A DNA stretch of 16,732 nucleotides from the NCBI GenBank assembly GCA_024762895.1, contig JANTGN010000036.1, positions 1 through 16,732 of the forward strand, in the 5' to 3' direction. The stretch is from Thiotrichales bacterium. GTDB lineage: Bacteria > Pseudomonadota > Gammaproteobacteria > J044. The translations under genes were made by a program, and so were the position numbers. Every line of letters starts with the position of its first letter. The first letter of the stretch is position 1. This document shows, in pieces, positions 1-8,305 of the stretch. The notes below the pieces were generated by a model. It searched no databases and was not told where the DNA came from. It saw nothing but the letters and a program-made list of their open reading frames with translations.

Positions 1-1379
1 CTGCTCCCAGCTCAGAATACTCAGTTTTAAGACGCACCAGTTTTGGCGTCAGCCGACAGGAACTTGCTCGTATCGAGCAAATGGGCATCTCTGCTTACCT
101 GAACGAGCAACTCGATTATGAAAATATCGATGCCACAGCACTGGAGGCCACCATTGCCAGCCTGTTTCCCGATAGCAGTAAAACACCCACGGAATTACGC
201 CCCGGATTCCCCGATAACTTTGCCGATCTTGTCAGTCAGCTAGTCAGCGCCACCCAGTATCGTGCCTTTTTCAGCCCGAGGCAGCTCTACGAAGTCATGG
301 TTGAACTCTGGTCCAACCACTTTAGTATCCAGGTGATTAACGGTCTGGAGCCCATACTCAAGCCTTATGACGATGCCAGTGTCATTCGACCCCACGCACT
401 GGGCAATTTCAGGGACATGCTCCATGCATCGGCGAAAAGCAGCGCCATGGTCTACTACCTGGATAATTTCCTGAACTTTAAGGACGCCCCCAACGAAAAC
501 TACGCCCGCGAACTACTTGAACTACACAGCATGGGTGTTGACGGCGGCTACACCGAACAGGACATCAAGGAAGTCGCCCGCTGCTTTACCGGATGGACAC
601 TTGACTTCGCCACCGGCGAATTTTTATATAATGACGCCCTGCACGATAAGAACGAGAAGACCGTGCTGGGACAAAGTATTAACTTTGGCGACCAACGAGA
701 CGGAGAAGCAGTACTGGACCTGATCTGCTACCACCCCTCAACGGCCCGGTTCATTGCCAGCAGGCTGTGCACGCGTTTTATCAGTGACACCCCCTCCAGC
801 GACGTTATTAACCACGTTGCCAATGCATTTATAAGCAGTTCTGGTGATATTAAAAGCACCCTCAGGGCCTTGTTTGACCATCAGGAATTTCTACAGACCT
901 ATGACCAGAAGCTCTGCCGCCCGATGGAGTTTATGGGGCAATATATTCGCCTGTTGAATCCAGGGCTGGCCTTACCTCAGGACAATGGCCAGCTGAATTA
1001 TCTGATTATATCCGTACTCGGCCAGTCACCCTTCTTCTGGCCTACGCCCGATGGCTATCCAGATTCTGCCAGCTACTGGGGAAGTACCAGCGGCCTGCTA
1101 AACCGATGGCGCATTGCGCTCAGCATCGGTTTTGGCGACCTCTACCCCCTGACCGATCTCATCGATAATGAAAATACGCCCGAGACGATCGTCCACCGGC
1201 TTGCCAACGAGGTGCTGCTCAGGCCTATGTATGACTCTGACCGGCAATTGCTGATTGATTATATAGTTGAGCTGACCAGCCTGGCCCCTTCGGGCGTGAT
1301 CCCTGATCAATTCATACCAGATGTTGTGAAGCTGGTCACCAGCCTGTTACTCAGCTCCGTCTATTTCCAGTTACGCTAG
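1..1379 (+). CDS. DUF1800 family protein, 5' end cut by the window
   Basis: The reading frame is open from the first full codon at base 3 to the stop at 1377-1379 (458 visible residues), so the gene starts upstream of the window. The ATG at 81 is internal: residues encoded before it (VLRRTSFGVSRQELARIEQ) are the conserved DUF1800 N-terminus, followed by the family-typical short helix and QL. Other family hallmarks are the WSNHFSI segment (about bases 312-332) and the PNENYARELLELHSMG...YTEQDI...CFTGWTLD block (about 489-608), close to the PNENfARELLELhtlG consensus. Biochemical function is unknown for the family. It is nearly always encoded next to a DUF1501 protein, as here: the next gene starts 9 bases after the stop. 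Any signal peptide would lie outside the window. Family assignment is very secure; role is not. Confidence 0.95.
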   Translation, partial: APSSEYSVLRRTSFGVSRQELARIEQMGISAYLNEQLDYENIDATALEATIASLFPDSSKTPTELRPGFPDNFADLVSQLVSATQYRAFFSPRQLYEVMVELWSNHFSIQVINGLEPILKPYDDASVIRPHALGNFRDMLHASAKSSAMVYYLDNFLNFKDAPNENYARELLELHSMGVDGGYTEQDIKEVARCFTGWTLDFATGEFLYNDALHDKNEKTVLGQSINFGDQRDGEAVLDLICYHPSTARFIASRLCTRFISDTPSSDVINHVANAFISSSGDIKSTLRALFDHQEFLQTYDQKLCRPMEFMGQYIRLLNPGLALPQDNGQLNYLIISVLGQSPFFWPTPDGYPDSASYWGSTSGLLNRWRIALSIGFGDLYPLTDLIDNENTPETIVHRLANEVLLRPMYDSDRQLLIDYIVELTSLAPSGVIPDQFIPDVVKLVTSLLLSSVYFQLR

Positions 1380-1388
1380 GAGTACGCA

Positions 1389-2546
1389 ATGCCATTCGTT
1401 CGACAAACCCTGCCCGCTCCCGAACTGGTCTACGATCAGCAGGACGTACTCGTCTGCATTTTCCAGCGCGGGGCAGCCGATGGCATCAATTCTCTGGTCC
1501 CCTATGGCGATCCGAATTATTTACTCCAGCGCCCCAATATAGGGATCACCAACTCCATAGACCTGGCTGAAAGCTTTTATGGCCTGCACCCTGCACTGGC
1601 ATCACTACAAAGCATTTATAATGCCGGTGATCTTGCCCTGGTACATGCGACGGGTATACCCCATGATTCACGTTCCCACTTCGATGCACAGAATCTGGTC
1701 GAGGGGGGTGTCATTAATAAGACGGAACTGGATGTAGGCTGGATCGGTCGCCACCTGGCCAGCAGTCAGGCAATGACCAACTCGGCGTTCCGAGCGGCCT
1801 CTATCTCAGGCAATGTCCCCTTCTCTCTGACGGGTGCCGATGAACCCATTGCCATCGAGGCCATCGAAGGTTTTGGTCTGGGCGAACTGACCGGCACGAG
1901 CTACCAGGAACTCTTGAGCGACTGGTTTGAGCCCGGCGTCCCTTTTAGTGATACGGCCCAGGCATCGATTCAGGCCATGGATGAACTTCTACAGGCCAAT
2001 CCTGGTCAGTTCACCCCTCAGAATGGTGCCAGCTATCCACAAAGCGAATTAGGCAATAAACTCAGGCAAACCGGCCAGATGATCCGCTCATCACTAGGCA
2101 CCGAGGTCATCTGTGTTGATGTGGGTGGTTGGGATCATCATGAGAATCTGCCTTTTTATCTGGATGCCTCGCTCAGCGATCTGGCCGCCTGCCTGGAGGC
2201 CTTTTATATCGACATGGGTACGCTAATGCAGGGCATCACGGTGGTGGTCCATACCGAGTTTGGACGCCGCGTTGGAGAAAACTTTTCCAGTGGCACCGAC
2301 CATGGGACCGGCGGACTGGCCTATCTGATGGGCGGTGGCGTTAATGGGGGTCAGGTCCTGCCTGCGGCCGCAAACTGGCCGGGGCTGGCAGACCAGGACC
2401 TGTATATGGGTGAGGATCTTGCCATCACCACTGACCTGCGTTCGATCTTTTCAGAGTTATTGATCAAACGCCTGGGCAGGATCGATGTCAGTGACGTCTT
2501 TCCAGGTTTTAGCGGCCCCACGGACCTCTCGTTATTCCTGAACTAA
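1389..2546 (+). CDS. DUF1501 family protein
   Basis: A 385-residue protein of the DUF1501 family, which is distantly related to the alkaline phosphatase/sulfatase superfamily; its substrate is unknown. Visible family features are the QRGAADGINSLVPYGD N-terminal block (residues 26-41), HATGIPHDSRSHFDAQ (86-101), GGWDHHE (246-252), TEFGRR (289-294) and GTDHGTGG (302-309); the His and Asp residues are plausible metal ligands. The ATG at 1389 follows GGAG, which overlaps the upstream stop region, at a good distance, so translation is probably coupled to the DUF1800 gene. No twin-arginine or Sec signal is apparent at this start, although many homologues carry a Tat signal. An exported start further upstream is unlikely because the DUF1800 stop lies 9 bases before. 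The pair probably acts together. Confidence 0.94.
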   Translation: MPFVRQTLPAPELVYDQQDVLVCIFQRGAADGINSLVPYGDPNYLLQRPNIGITNSIDLAESFYGLHPALASLQSIYNAGDLALVHATGIPHDSRSHFDAQNLVEGGVINKTELDVGWIGRHLASSQAMTNSAFRAASISGNVPFSLTGADEPIAIEAIEGFGLGELTGTSYQELLSDWFEPGVPFSDTAQASIQAMDELLQANPGQFTPQNGASYPQSELGNKLRQTGQMIRSSLGTEVICVDVGGWDHHENLPFYLDASLSDLAACLEAFYIDMGTLMQGITVVVHTEFGRRVGENFSSGTDHGTGGLAYLMGGGVNGGQVLPAAANWPGLADQDLYMGEDLAITTDLRSIFSELLIKRLGRIDVSDVFPGFSGPTDLSLFLN

Positions 2547-2579
2547 GCTCAGGGTTGTCATTAAAATTTCGGGTCAAGA

Positions 2580-3425
2580 ATGATGCGCCACGGGCTTTTT
2601 TTCAGCATGCTATTGTTGAGTAGTGTCTCCCTGGCATCACCCCAGATACCCGGATTGTTCGACGCTCATCTTCATTACAATGCCGACCAGGTTAAAATGT
2701 ATAGCCCGGTGGACATCATCAGAATACTGGATCAGAACGAAGTTAATACCGCCGTGGTCACTAGCAGCCCCATAAGTCTGGCCTTACAATTACATCAGCT
2801 TGCACCCAACAGGATCATTCCTTTTCTGGGTCTGTATCAAACTGATAAGGACAAGCAGGCCTGGCATCAGGATGAAGAGCTTCCAGTACGAGTGGCTCAG
2901 GCCCTTAAAGATCCGGCCTGGCGCGGGATTGGTGAACTGCATCTCTTTGCCGAGCATCGCCATAGCCCCATCTTTGAAAGGATCGCACTATTGGCAGACA
3001 GCCATGATCTTCCCCTGCTTGTTCATACTGACCCGGTGGTAATCGACCGGCTGTTTGAGATTGCAACGAATATTACCGTGATATGGGCGCATGGCGGTGC
3101 CTACCCCTACCCTGAGCTCCTCAACGATTACCTGAAACGTTATCCGAATCTATATATCGACCTGTCGATGCGCAATGAGCGTATCGCCCCGGAAGGCATG
3201 CTGGACCCCGAATGGGAACTGCTATTAATGGAATTTTCCGACCGCTTTCTGATCGGCGTGGATACTTACAGTACACAGCGCTGGCAACACTACAGCGCCC
3301 TCATCGATACCACACGTCACTGGATGGATCAGTTACCGCTGGAGGTTGAGATGGCCATTGGACGCGAAAATGTATTACGGTTATTCCAGTCCAGGCCCGA
3401 AAAAACGACAACCACAGTCAATTAA
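2580..3425 (+). CDS. Exported amidohydrolase-superfamily protein
   Basis: A 281-residue protein with a probable Sec signal peptide (residues 1-20, hydrophobic LFFSMLLLSSVSLA). The mature part looks like a TIM-barrel metal-dependent hydrolase of the amidohydrolase_2/TatD-like type: HxH at H30/H32 (FDAHLHYN), a conserved GEL with E119, H149 (LLVHTD), H171 (IWAHGG) and D228 (IGVDTY), matching the usual metal-ligand pattern. Substrate cannot be predicted. Two adjacent ATGs (2580 and 2583) are possible starts; the Shine-Dalgarno sequence is weak. It lies 33 bases downstream of the DUF1501 gene and is probably in the same transcript, which suggests all three work in the cell envelope. It converges with the zinc peptidase gene, with only two bases between the two stop codons and no clear terminator. 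Confidence 0.85.
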   Translation: MMRHGLFFSMLLLSSVSLASPQIPGLFDAHLHYNADQVKMYSPVDIIRILDQNEVNTAVVTSSPISLALQLHQLAPNRIIPFLGLYQTDKDKQAWHQDEELPVRVAQALKDPAWRGIGELHLFAEHRHSPIFERIALLADSHDLPLLVHTDPVVIDRLFEIATNITVIWAHGGAYPYPELLNDYLKRYPNLYIDLSMRNERIAPEGMLDPEWELLLMEFSDRFLIGVDTYSTQRWQHYSALIDTTRHWMDQLPLEVEMAIGRENVLRLFQSRPEKTTTTVN

Positions 3426-3427
3426 TT

Positions 3428-4123
3428 TCAGCGTCTGAGTATGGCAATCCAGCGATACAGGCTTAACAAACTAGCCAGGGACCCGGCCACGTAAGTCAGG
3501 GCCGCTGCCTTTAATATTCTGTGCGCATGTTGGGCATGGTTTTCGGAGATATAACCGCCTTCCTTAAGCAATGGCAGGGCGCGGCTGAAACTGGCATTCC
3601 ACTCTACGGGCAAGGTCACCAGATGCACGAGCGTGCCCATGGCAATGCCACCCAGACCCAGGAGTAAAGCGAAACCGCCGACGGCCGGTGAACGAGAGAC
3701 GATGGCCAGCACAGGCATGGCCATAATCGCCAGACTACCCGCCTTTTCTGCTACCTGGGCCACCGAGACCAGTCCATGACGTAACCTGAACAAGGGATAG
3801 CCCGAGGCATGCTGAATCGCATGTCCCACCTCATGCGCTGCTATGGTGATTGCCGTGAGAGAACGGCCATTGAAATTATCGGGTGACAGGCGCACCGCCC
3901 TGGCGACAGGATCATAATGATCCTGGTCGGGTTCCGTCGCCTCTACACGTACACCCCTGATATCCAGCTTTTGCAGTAGATGCTCTGCCAGTTCACCACC
4001 TGTACCAGGAAAGAGGTCATTCGGTTGTTTATATTTTTGCAAAACACGTCTGACCCAGATGCTGGGCAGAAAGATTAATCCGGCTACCAGTGCGACCAGG
4101 ACTATGATCAGTACAATATGCAT
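3428..4123 (-). CDS. YugP-type membrane zinc metallopeptidase
   Basis: A 231-residue membrane protein of the neutral zinc metallopeptidase family that includes Bacillus YugP (Zn_peptidase_2). The zinc site HEVGH is at residues 97-101, inside the family block TAITIAAHEVGHAIQHASGY; a likely third ligand is the Glu of LPVEWNASF (171-179), corresponding to LPVEfdAS in relatives. Hydrophobic segments are seen at about 2-21, 130-148, 150-170 and 206-225, so the active site probably sits at the membrane surface. The order of helices and the HExxH position fit the family length (about 225-235). It is the last gene of the operon that begins at 6856, lying 62 bases after the ppnN stop. Substrate is unknown; a role in membrane protein quality control is only a guess. 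Confidence 0.92.
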   Translation of the reverse strand: MHIVLIIVLVALVAGLIFLPSIWVRRVLQKYKQPNDLFPGTGGELAEHLLQKLDIRGVRVEATEPDQDHYDPVARAVRLSPDNFNGRSLTAITIAAHEVGHAIQHASGYPLFRLRHGLVSVAQVAEKAGSLAIMAMPVLAIVSRSPAVGGFALLLGLGGIAMGTLVHLVTLPVEWNASFSRALPLLKEGGYISENHAQHAHRILKAAALTYVAGSLASLLSLYRWIAILRR

Positions 4124-4185
4124 GGCAGACCAACGTCGAAAGTCACGTTATTGTCCGGCCTGAAATCTATCGATAACACAGGCCA

Positions 4186-5553
4186 CTATTTGATGATGCG
4201 ATAACAGGGTGTGTACTCCTCACCCTCGAGCTTCATACGCGTCTGTGCCACGAATGAGGCCAGCAGGGCATCCAGCCGTTCCATGATCGTTCGGTCTCCT
4301 CTAATTTCAAACAGACCATGTTCCTCGATGGCTCGAATCCCCTCATCTTTTACATTTCCAGCCACGATCCCGGAAAAGGCACGACGCAGGTTGGCAGCCA
4401 GCAGGTGTCGCTCCTGGTCCTTGTGCAACTCCAGGCCCAGCATATTTTCATGAGTCGGCCTGAACTCCTGCTGAAAGGCATGATCGATCTTCAGGCGCCA
4501 GTTAAAATAATAGGCATCACCATGCTCGGTGCGAAAATCCCGAACATGGGTCACACCCGCGAGCATCTCCCTGGCAACCCGCACAGGATCATCAACAATA
4601 ATCTGATAATACTGCCGCACCTCTGCGCCAAGGGTATCCACTATAAAGGCGTCTATCTCCTTGAAGTATTCTGCCGACTGCGCCGGTCCCGTCATGATCA
4701 GTGGAAAAGGAATACCCTGATTCTCCGGATGTAACAGTACACCCAGGATGAACAATATCTCCTCTGCGGTGCCAACCCCTCCAGGAAAGACCACAACGCC
4801 ATGACCGGTACGTACGAAGGCCTCCAGCCTCTTTTCAATATCGGGCATGATGACCAGGTCATTCACGATGGGATTGGGTGACTCTGCGGCAATGATGCCC
4901 GGCTCCGAGATGCCGAGATATCGTCCTTCATACAGACGCTGCTTGGCATGCCCGATCGTTGCGCCTTTCATTGGCCCCTTCATGGCCCCCGGGCCACAGC
5001 CTGTGCAGATATCAAGGCCACGGAGACCGAGTTCATAACCCACATCTTTGCTGTAATCATATTCGGTGCGAGAAATAGAATGCCCACCCCAGCACACCAC
5101 CAGTCGTGGATCGATCTGTGGTCGCAGGATCTCAGCATTACGCAGGATATGAAACACCGCGTTGGTAATACCCTCGGACTTGTTCAGATCGAGCTCTGGG
5201 ATATTGATTATTTTTTCACCGACGTAAACAACATCTCGCAAAACCGCAAAGAGATGCTCATTGATGCCCTTGATCATCTGACCATCCACGAAGGCACTGG
5301 CCGGGGCACCTTTCACCTCAAGCTTTATACCCCGCTCCATCGGCAGCACGCGAATATCAAAAGACTGATAACGCTCCAGTAGCTCCTTGCCATCGTCCAG
5401 ATAGTTACCAGAATTAAGCACTGCCAGGGAACAGTTACGAAAGATGGTATACAGGCCCTGGCTGCTATCGAGTAATTTACTGACCTCGATTCTCGACAGG
5501 ACATTCAGCCGCTCTTCCGGTGAGATCAAGGCATCGACTACATCGTAATTCAT
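4186..5553 (-). CDS. ppnN: Pyrimidine/purine nucleotide 5'-monophosphate nucleosidase PpnN (YgdH)
   Basis: PpnN cleaves nucleoside 5'-monophosphates to a free base and ribose 5-phosphate; the E. coli enzyme is activated by (p)ppGpp and acts in the cytoplasm. At 455 residues the protein matches the E. coli enzyme (454) along its whole length. Landmarks are LYTIFRNCSLAVLNSG (34-49), VVCWGGHSI (152-160), ICTGCGPGAMKGPMKGA (182-198), the LOG-type active-site motif PGGVGTAEE (257-265) and LRRAFSGIVAGNVKDEGIRAIEE (389-411). An upstream in-frame start at 5682 would add 43 residues that overlap the preceding gene and do not belong to the family. ATG codons at 5556 and 5553 are adjacent; AAGAGG is better spaced from 5553. 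It starts 25 bases after the upstream stop, so the two genes are probably cotranscribed. Confidence 0.97.
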   Translation of the reverse strand: MNYDVVDALISPEERLNVLSRIEVSKLLDSSQGLYTIFRNCSLAVLNSGNYLDDGKELLERYQSFDIRVLPMERGIKLEVKGAPASAFVDGQMIKGINEHLFAVLRDVVYVGEKIINIPELDLNKSEGITNAVFHILRNAEILRPQIDPRLVVCWGGHSISRTEYDYSKDVGYELGLRGLDICTGCGPGAMKGPMKGATIGHAKQRLYEGRYLGISEPGIIAAESPNPIVNDLVIMPDIEKRLEAFVRTGHGVVVFPGGVGTAEEILFILGVLLHPENQGIPFPLIMTGPAQSAEYFKEIDAFIVDTLGAEVRQYYQIIVDDPVRVAREMLAGVTHVRDFRTEHGDAYYFNWRLKIDHAFQQEFRPTHENMLGLELHKDQERHLLAANLRRAFSGIVAGNVKDEGIRAIEEHGLFEIRGDRTIMERLDALLASFVAQTRMKLEGEEYTPCYRIIK

Positions 5554-5578
5554 CATATCCTCTTCTTTTCTTGTAGCG

Positions 5579-6856
5579 CTATTCTTCCAGCATGCCACGA
5601 AGCTGTTCGACGACTTCTGCCGCATCCCACTCCAGGCCACCGAAATAGGCCAGACTAATCCTGCCCTGGGGGTTGATGACAAAGGTCGTGGGGAAGGCCC
5701 TTAAATTCCATTCGCGTACGGTTTTACCATCAGGATCCAGCATGACCGGATATCTGGCGGGAACCTGTTTCAAAAACGCCGCAACCTTGTCCCTGGTCTC
5801 GCCCACGTCAACGCTAATGACCACCAGTTCATCCTTTGAAAACTTCTGCTGGAGTCGCCCCAGGGAAGGAATTTCTTCAACGCAAGGTGGACACCAGGTC
5901 GCCCAGAAATTGATCAGCACCACTCGTCCGCGATAAGCATCCAGTGATAACATCGAATCCGCAATCGTCTCCAGTTCAAGAGTAGGGGCAAGGGGCTGCC
6001 CCGGATAGTCCTGCAAACTGTCCTGTAAGGAGCTGATAGACCAGCCAACCGATTTTCCAGGCTGATCGGTTTCGGTAACAACGGGAAGGAACTCATCGCC
6101 TGCCAGGCGCTGCGCTGCCTGCTTCATGATAACCGGCAGCTGAGTAACGGCATAACTTCGTTCATACTCATTGGCCTCGGGATGCCCCTGAAATCCATCC
6201 CGCACCCCCACCAGGGCATGGGTATAGACATGACTACCTGTATCTGTGAGTTGCTGGACAAGATCAGACAGATACCAGCGCTTGCCGGAAGCGGTAGGCT
6301 GAAGGATATAGATGGGCAACGCTACCTCATGGATGATCGAGAGATAATCAACCGCTTTACCAGGCTCGGGCGTACTGGCCATGAAGTTGGGATTGAGTAA
6401 CAAAAGACCACCCAGAGCATCATGACTCCCCTCATGACTAAGCCATTGCTGCAGGGCCATGAAACTAAAGGCGGCTCCCCTGCCAGAGCTTGCTATAAAG
6501 AGCTTTCTACCATCATCGGGTATGGCCAGCTCTACGAGCTCGGCAATATCTTCAACCGGCATCTCCGACAGGCTCTTTCGACCAGCCGGTATGAAATAGG
6601 AATCATGCAAATAGGCCTGCCAGACCTCAAACCCAACTTCAGACAGGGCCTCCATCAGGGCCTTATAACGTTCCGTTACATAACCGTATTCCGAGGGAAG
6701 CCATAACAGGCGTATCCCGTCAGGATCACCATAGCGCTCTATCGACACCTCAACATCATCGCCGATTTCAAGAAAAAGGCTCTCTGCCGTTGCACTGATG
6801 GGAAAAATACCCAAAACCCAGAGGACGAGATAGCATGATAAACGATGGAGTTGCAT
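5579..6856 (-). CDS. Exported fusion: hydrolase-like N-domain plus TlpA/ResA-type thioredoxin domain
   Basis: A 425-residue protein. Residues 1-24 look like a Sec signal peptide ending in SATA. Residues about 28-250 resemble an alpha/beta-hydrolase fold: GIRLLWLPSEYG near the start, then IASSGRGAAF (121-130), comparable to a nucleophile elbow but lacking a clean GxSxG, then LLLLNPNFM (151-159). Catalytic competence is therefore uncertain. Residues about 288-425 form a TlpA-like thioredoxin domain: VVLINFWATWCPPCVEEIPSL with active site WCPPC (321-325) and the cis-proline in AFPTTFV (P389). TlpA-type domains usually act as periplasmic thiol reductants. It is the first gene of the minus-strand operon with ppnN and the zinc peptidase. 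The ATG at 6856 has only a weak ribosome binding site; an AGGAGG lies about 46 bases upstream, too far to serve it. The thioredoxin call is secure, the N-domain call less so. Confidence 0.9.
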   Translation of the reverse strand: MQLHRLSCYLVLWVLGIFPISATAESLFLEIGDDVEVSIERYGDPDGIRLLWLPSEYGYVTERYKALMEALSEVGFEVWQAYLHDSYFIPAGRKSLSEMPVEDIAELVELAIPDDGRKLFIASSGRGAAFSFMALQQWLSHEGSHDALGGLLLLNPNFMASTPEPGKAVDYLSIIHEVALPIYILQPTASGKRWYLSDLVQQLTDTGSHVYTHALVGVRDGFQGHPEANEYERSYAVTQLPVIMKQAAQRLAGDEFLPVVTETDQPGKSVGWSISSLQDSLQDYPGQPLAPTLELETIADSMLSLDAYRGRVVLINFWATWCPPCVEEIPSLGRLQQKFSKDELVVISVDVGETRDKVAAFLKQVPARYPVMLDPDGKTVREWNLRAFPTTFVINPQGRISLAYFGGLEWDAAEVVEQLRGMLEE

Positions 6857-6892
6857 ATAGGGTCCGGGCTCAGTAGCGATACCTGCAATATG

Positions 6893-6951
6893 AACCTGTA
6901 AACCTCCTGAGCCGTTAAGGTCAAATTATTGTACGGCAATACCTACAGGTT
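6893..6951. repeat. Inverted repeat AACCTGTA / TACAGGTT in the divergent spacer
   Basis: AACCTGTA at 6893-6900 is repeated in inverse orientation as TACAGGTT at 6944-6951, with 43 bases between. The right arm overlaps the -35 side of the proposed minus-strand promoter and the left arm falls in the transcribed leader. It could be a pair of operator half-sites, or chance. Confidence 0.3.
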
Positions 6952-6955
6952 TCAA
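6928..6955 (-). promoter_or_regulatory. Probable sigma-70 promoter for the TlpA-fusion/ppnN operon
   Basis: On the minus strand TTGAAA (6955-6950) and TACAAT (6933-6928) are separated by 16 bases, close to the sigma-70 consensus. Predicted transcription would start near 6921, giving a leader of about 65 bases. That leader holds a 7-base inverted repeat, GGCTCAG/CTGAGCC (6867-6873 and 6907-6913). This is motif matching only. Confidence 0.5.
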
Positions 6956-7033
6956 TGCGCCACCCAGGTCTGCCGAACAATGGCAGCTTACACCTGTCAT
7001 AGATGCTTCAACCGAACAGAATAATGTATCCCT

Positions 7034-8044
7034 ATGCCTGACCCATTGCCCAGAAGATCAAGTGAAACAACCCTCACCAGTGAGGAAAAGGAAATCATCT
7101 CAACCGCAGTAACCATTGGTGCTGCACACTATTTCAAGAGCTGTCGCCAGCGCGTACCGGAGTTTGTGAATCGATATTACTCGCTAAATGGCGCCCTGCG
7201 CATACACCGCAAGGCGATTGGTGGCGATCTGCTTCGCGCCCCGGCCAATCTGTTATGGGGTGTGCCCTATCTGATGACCCATGCCTCTCGAACATTATTA
7301 CGCAAGGCCGGAGCCAAGGGCCTTAGTCAGCGACTGGAGCATATCCCGCCGGGCTTTAAGACCCGGGTGCAAAGAGAGATTGAATGGCTCACCTTCACAG
7401 AGTTGCTTCGGTTACCCATCGATCAGGGCGACCGACATTCCGATATGGATGCCCTGTTTTCTGACATATTGTCTCAACCCGATCTTTCCAGCCGCCTTGT
7501 GGAATATCTGGAACAAATTAATTCGAACACGCAGCATCCTGAGTTTGAGGTGGCATTACAGAAGAATCTGGCACGTTATGCCGGTACCCGCGTGGCCGTG
7601 GCCGACCTGGCCTGTGGCATTATTTCTCTTGCTGCAGGTGCCACCACCTTTCACCAGCTGGCACCTGGCGCCCTGTCTACCGGCAGCCTTCTGGCTGCCG
7701 CTATCGCTCAACAAACGGCAATTACCGGCTTTATATTTGGACATACCCTGGGCTCGATATATTACGGCCTGTTTCCAGCCACAGCATCCATGGGGCTACT
7801 ACTCGCTTCGACTGGCGGAGTGCTTGCAGTACTGGGCATTTTTTCTGCGGTATCCGGCGTCATCACCGATCCGGTACAGCGCCTCTTAGGACTACATCAA
7901 CGCCGCTTATATAAATTTATCGATGCCCTGGAGCATGAATTTTCAGAGCCGGACTCCTCGGGCTTTGACCCGAAGGATCATTATGTTGCACGTCTCTTTG
8001 ATTTATTCGATATATTGAAGACTGCGGCGGGACTGATGCGCTGA
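7034..8044 (+). CDS. Uncharacterised membrane protein (resembles DUF6635 proteins)
   Basis: A 336-residue protein. The cytoplasmic-looking N-terminal half carries an arginine-rich conserved-looking block, RQRVPEFVNRYYSLNGALRIHRKAIGGDLLRAPANLLWGVP (residues about 38-78), split here as RVPEFVNRYYSLNGALRIHR and the following LLRAPANLL. This is the pattern I associate with DUF6635, recalled and not verified. The C-terminal half has three or four hydrophobic stretches (about 185-205, 215-245, 252-277), followed by a charged tail (286-336). No catalytic motif is visible. The gene is transcribed alone and divergently from the TlpA-fusion operon. No good Shine-Dalgarno sequence precedes the ATG at 7034. 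The 261 bases after it, to the convergent aminotransferase gene, show no gene and no clear terminator, only a weak CTCAG/CTGAG hairpin at 8081-8094. Function unknown. Confidence 0.82.
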   Translation: MPDPLPRRSSETTLTSEEKEIISTAVTIGAAHYFKSCRQRVPEFVNRYYSLNGALRIHRKAIGGDLLRAPANLLWGVPYLMTHASRTLLRKAGAKGLSQRLEHIPPGFKTRVQREIEWLTFTELLRLPIDQGDRHSDMDALFSDILSQPDLSSRLVEYLEQINSNTQHPEFEVALQKNLARYAGTRVAVADLACGIISLAAGATTFHQLAPGALSTGSLLAAAIAQQTAITGFIFGHTLGSIYYGLFPATASMGLLLASTGGVLAVLGIFSAVSGVITDPVQRLLGLHQRRLYKFIDALEHEFSEPDSSGFDPKDHYVARLFDLFDILKTAAGLMR

Positions 8045-8305
8045 TACAGCGCCGATACATTAGCACTAGACGGGCGAATACTCAGGTATCTGAGGCTGCC
8101 CCTCCTGAGCCCAGCCCAGGGCATACAGTATCAAAGTGCTCCCGACATCTCTTCACTACTATCGGCCTTTGCCACTGCCAGCAACACCCAGCCGGATGCC
8201 AGTTAACGCTTAAGCTCGTTCACATCTTAACTTTGAACAACCACCTGCGCCTTTTCATAATCCATGGTTTAAAGGCCCCACTCCTATTTCGTTAAGCTCA
8301 TCGTC

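Noticed and set aside
4157..4184. GGCCTG/CAGGCC hairpin after ppnN as a terminator
   Set aside because: The stem is only six bases with a 16-base loop and no T-tract, so it is not supported as an intrinsic terminator.
4318..5382. Plus-strand frames of 138 and 144 codons opposite ppnN
   Set aside because: They are shadows of ppnN, which matches its family from end to end.
5554..5682. Longer N-terminus for ppnN starting at 5682
   Set aside because: The extra 43 residues overlap the end of the preceding thioredoxin-domain gene and do not resemble PpnN; a ribosome binding site precedes 5553.
7281..7889. Plus-strand frame of 202 codons inside the uncharacterised membrane protein gene
   Set aside because: It overlaps in another frame a longer gene with a plausible membrane topology; its product is rich in Trp, Cys and Pro without a pattern.
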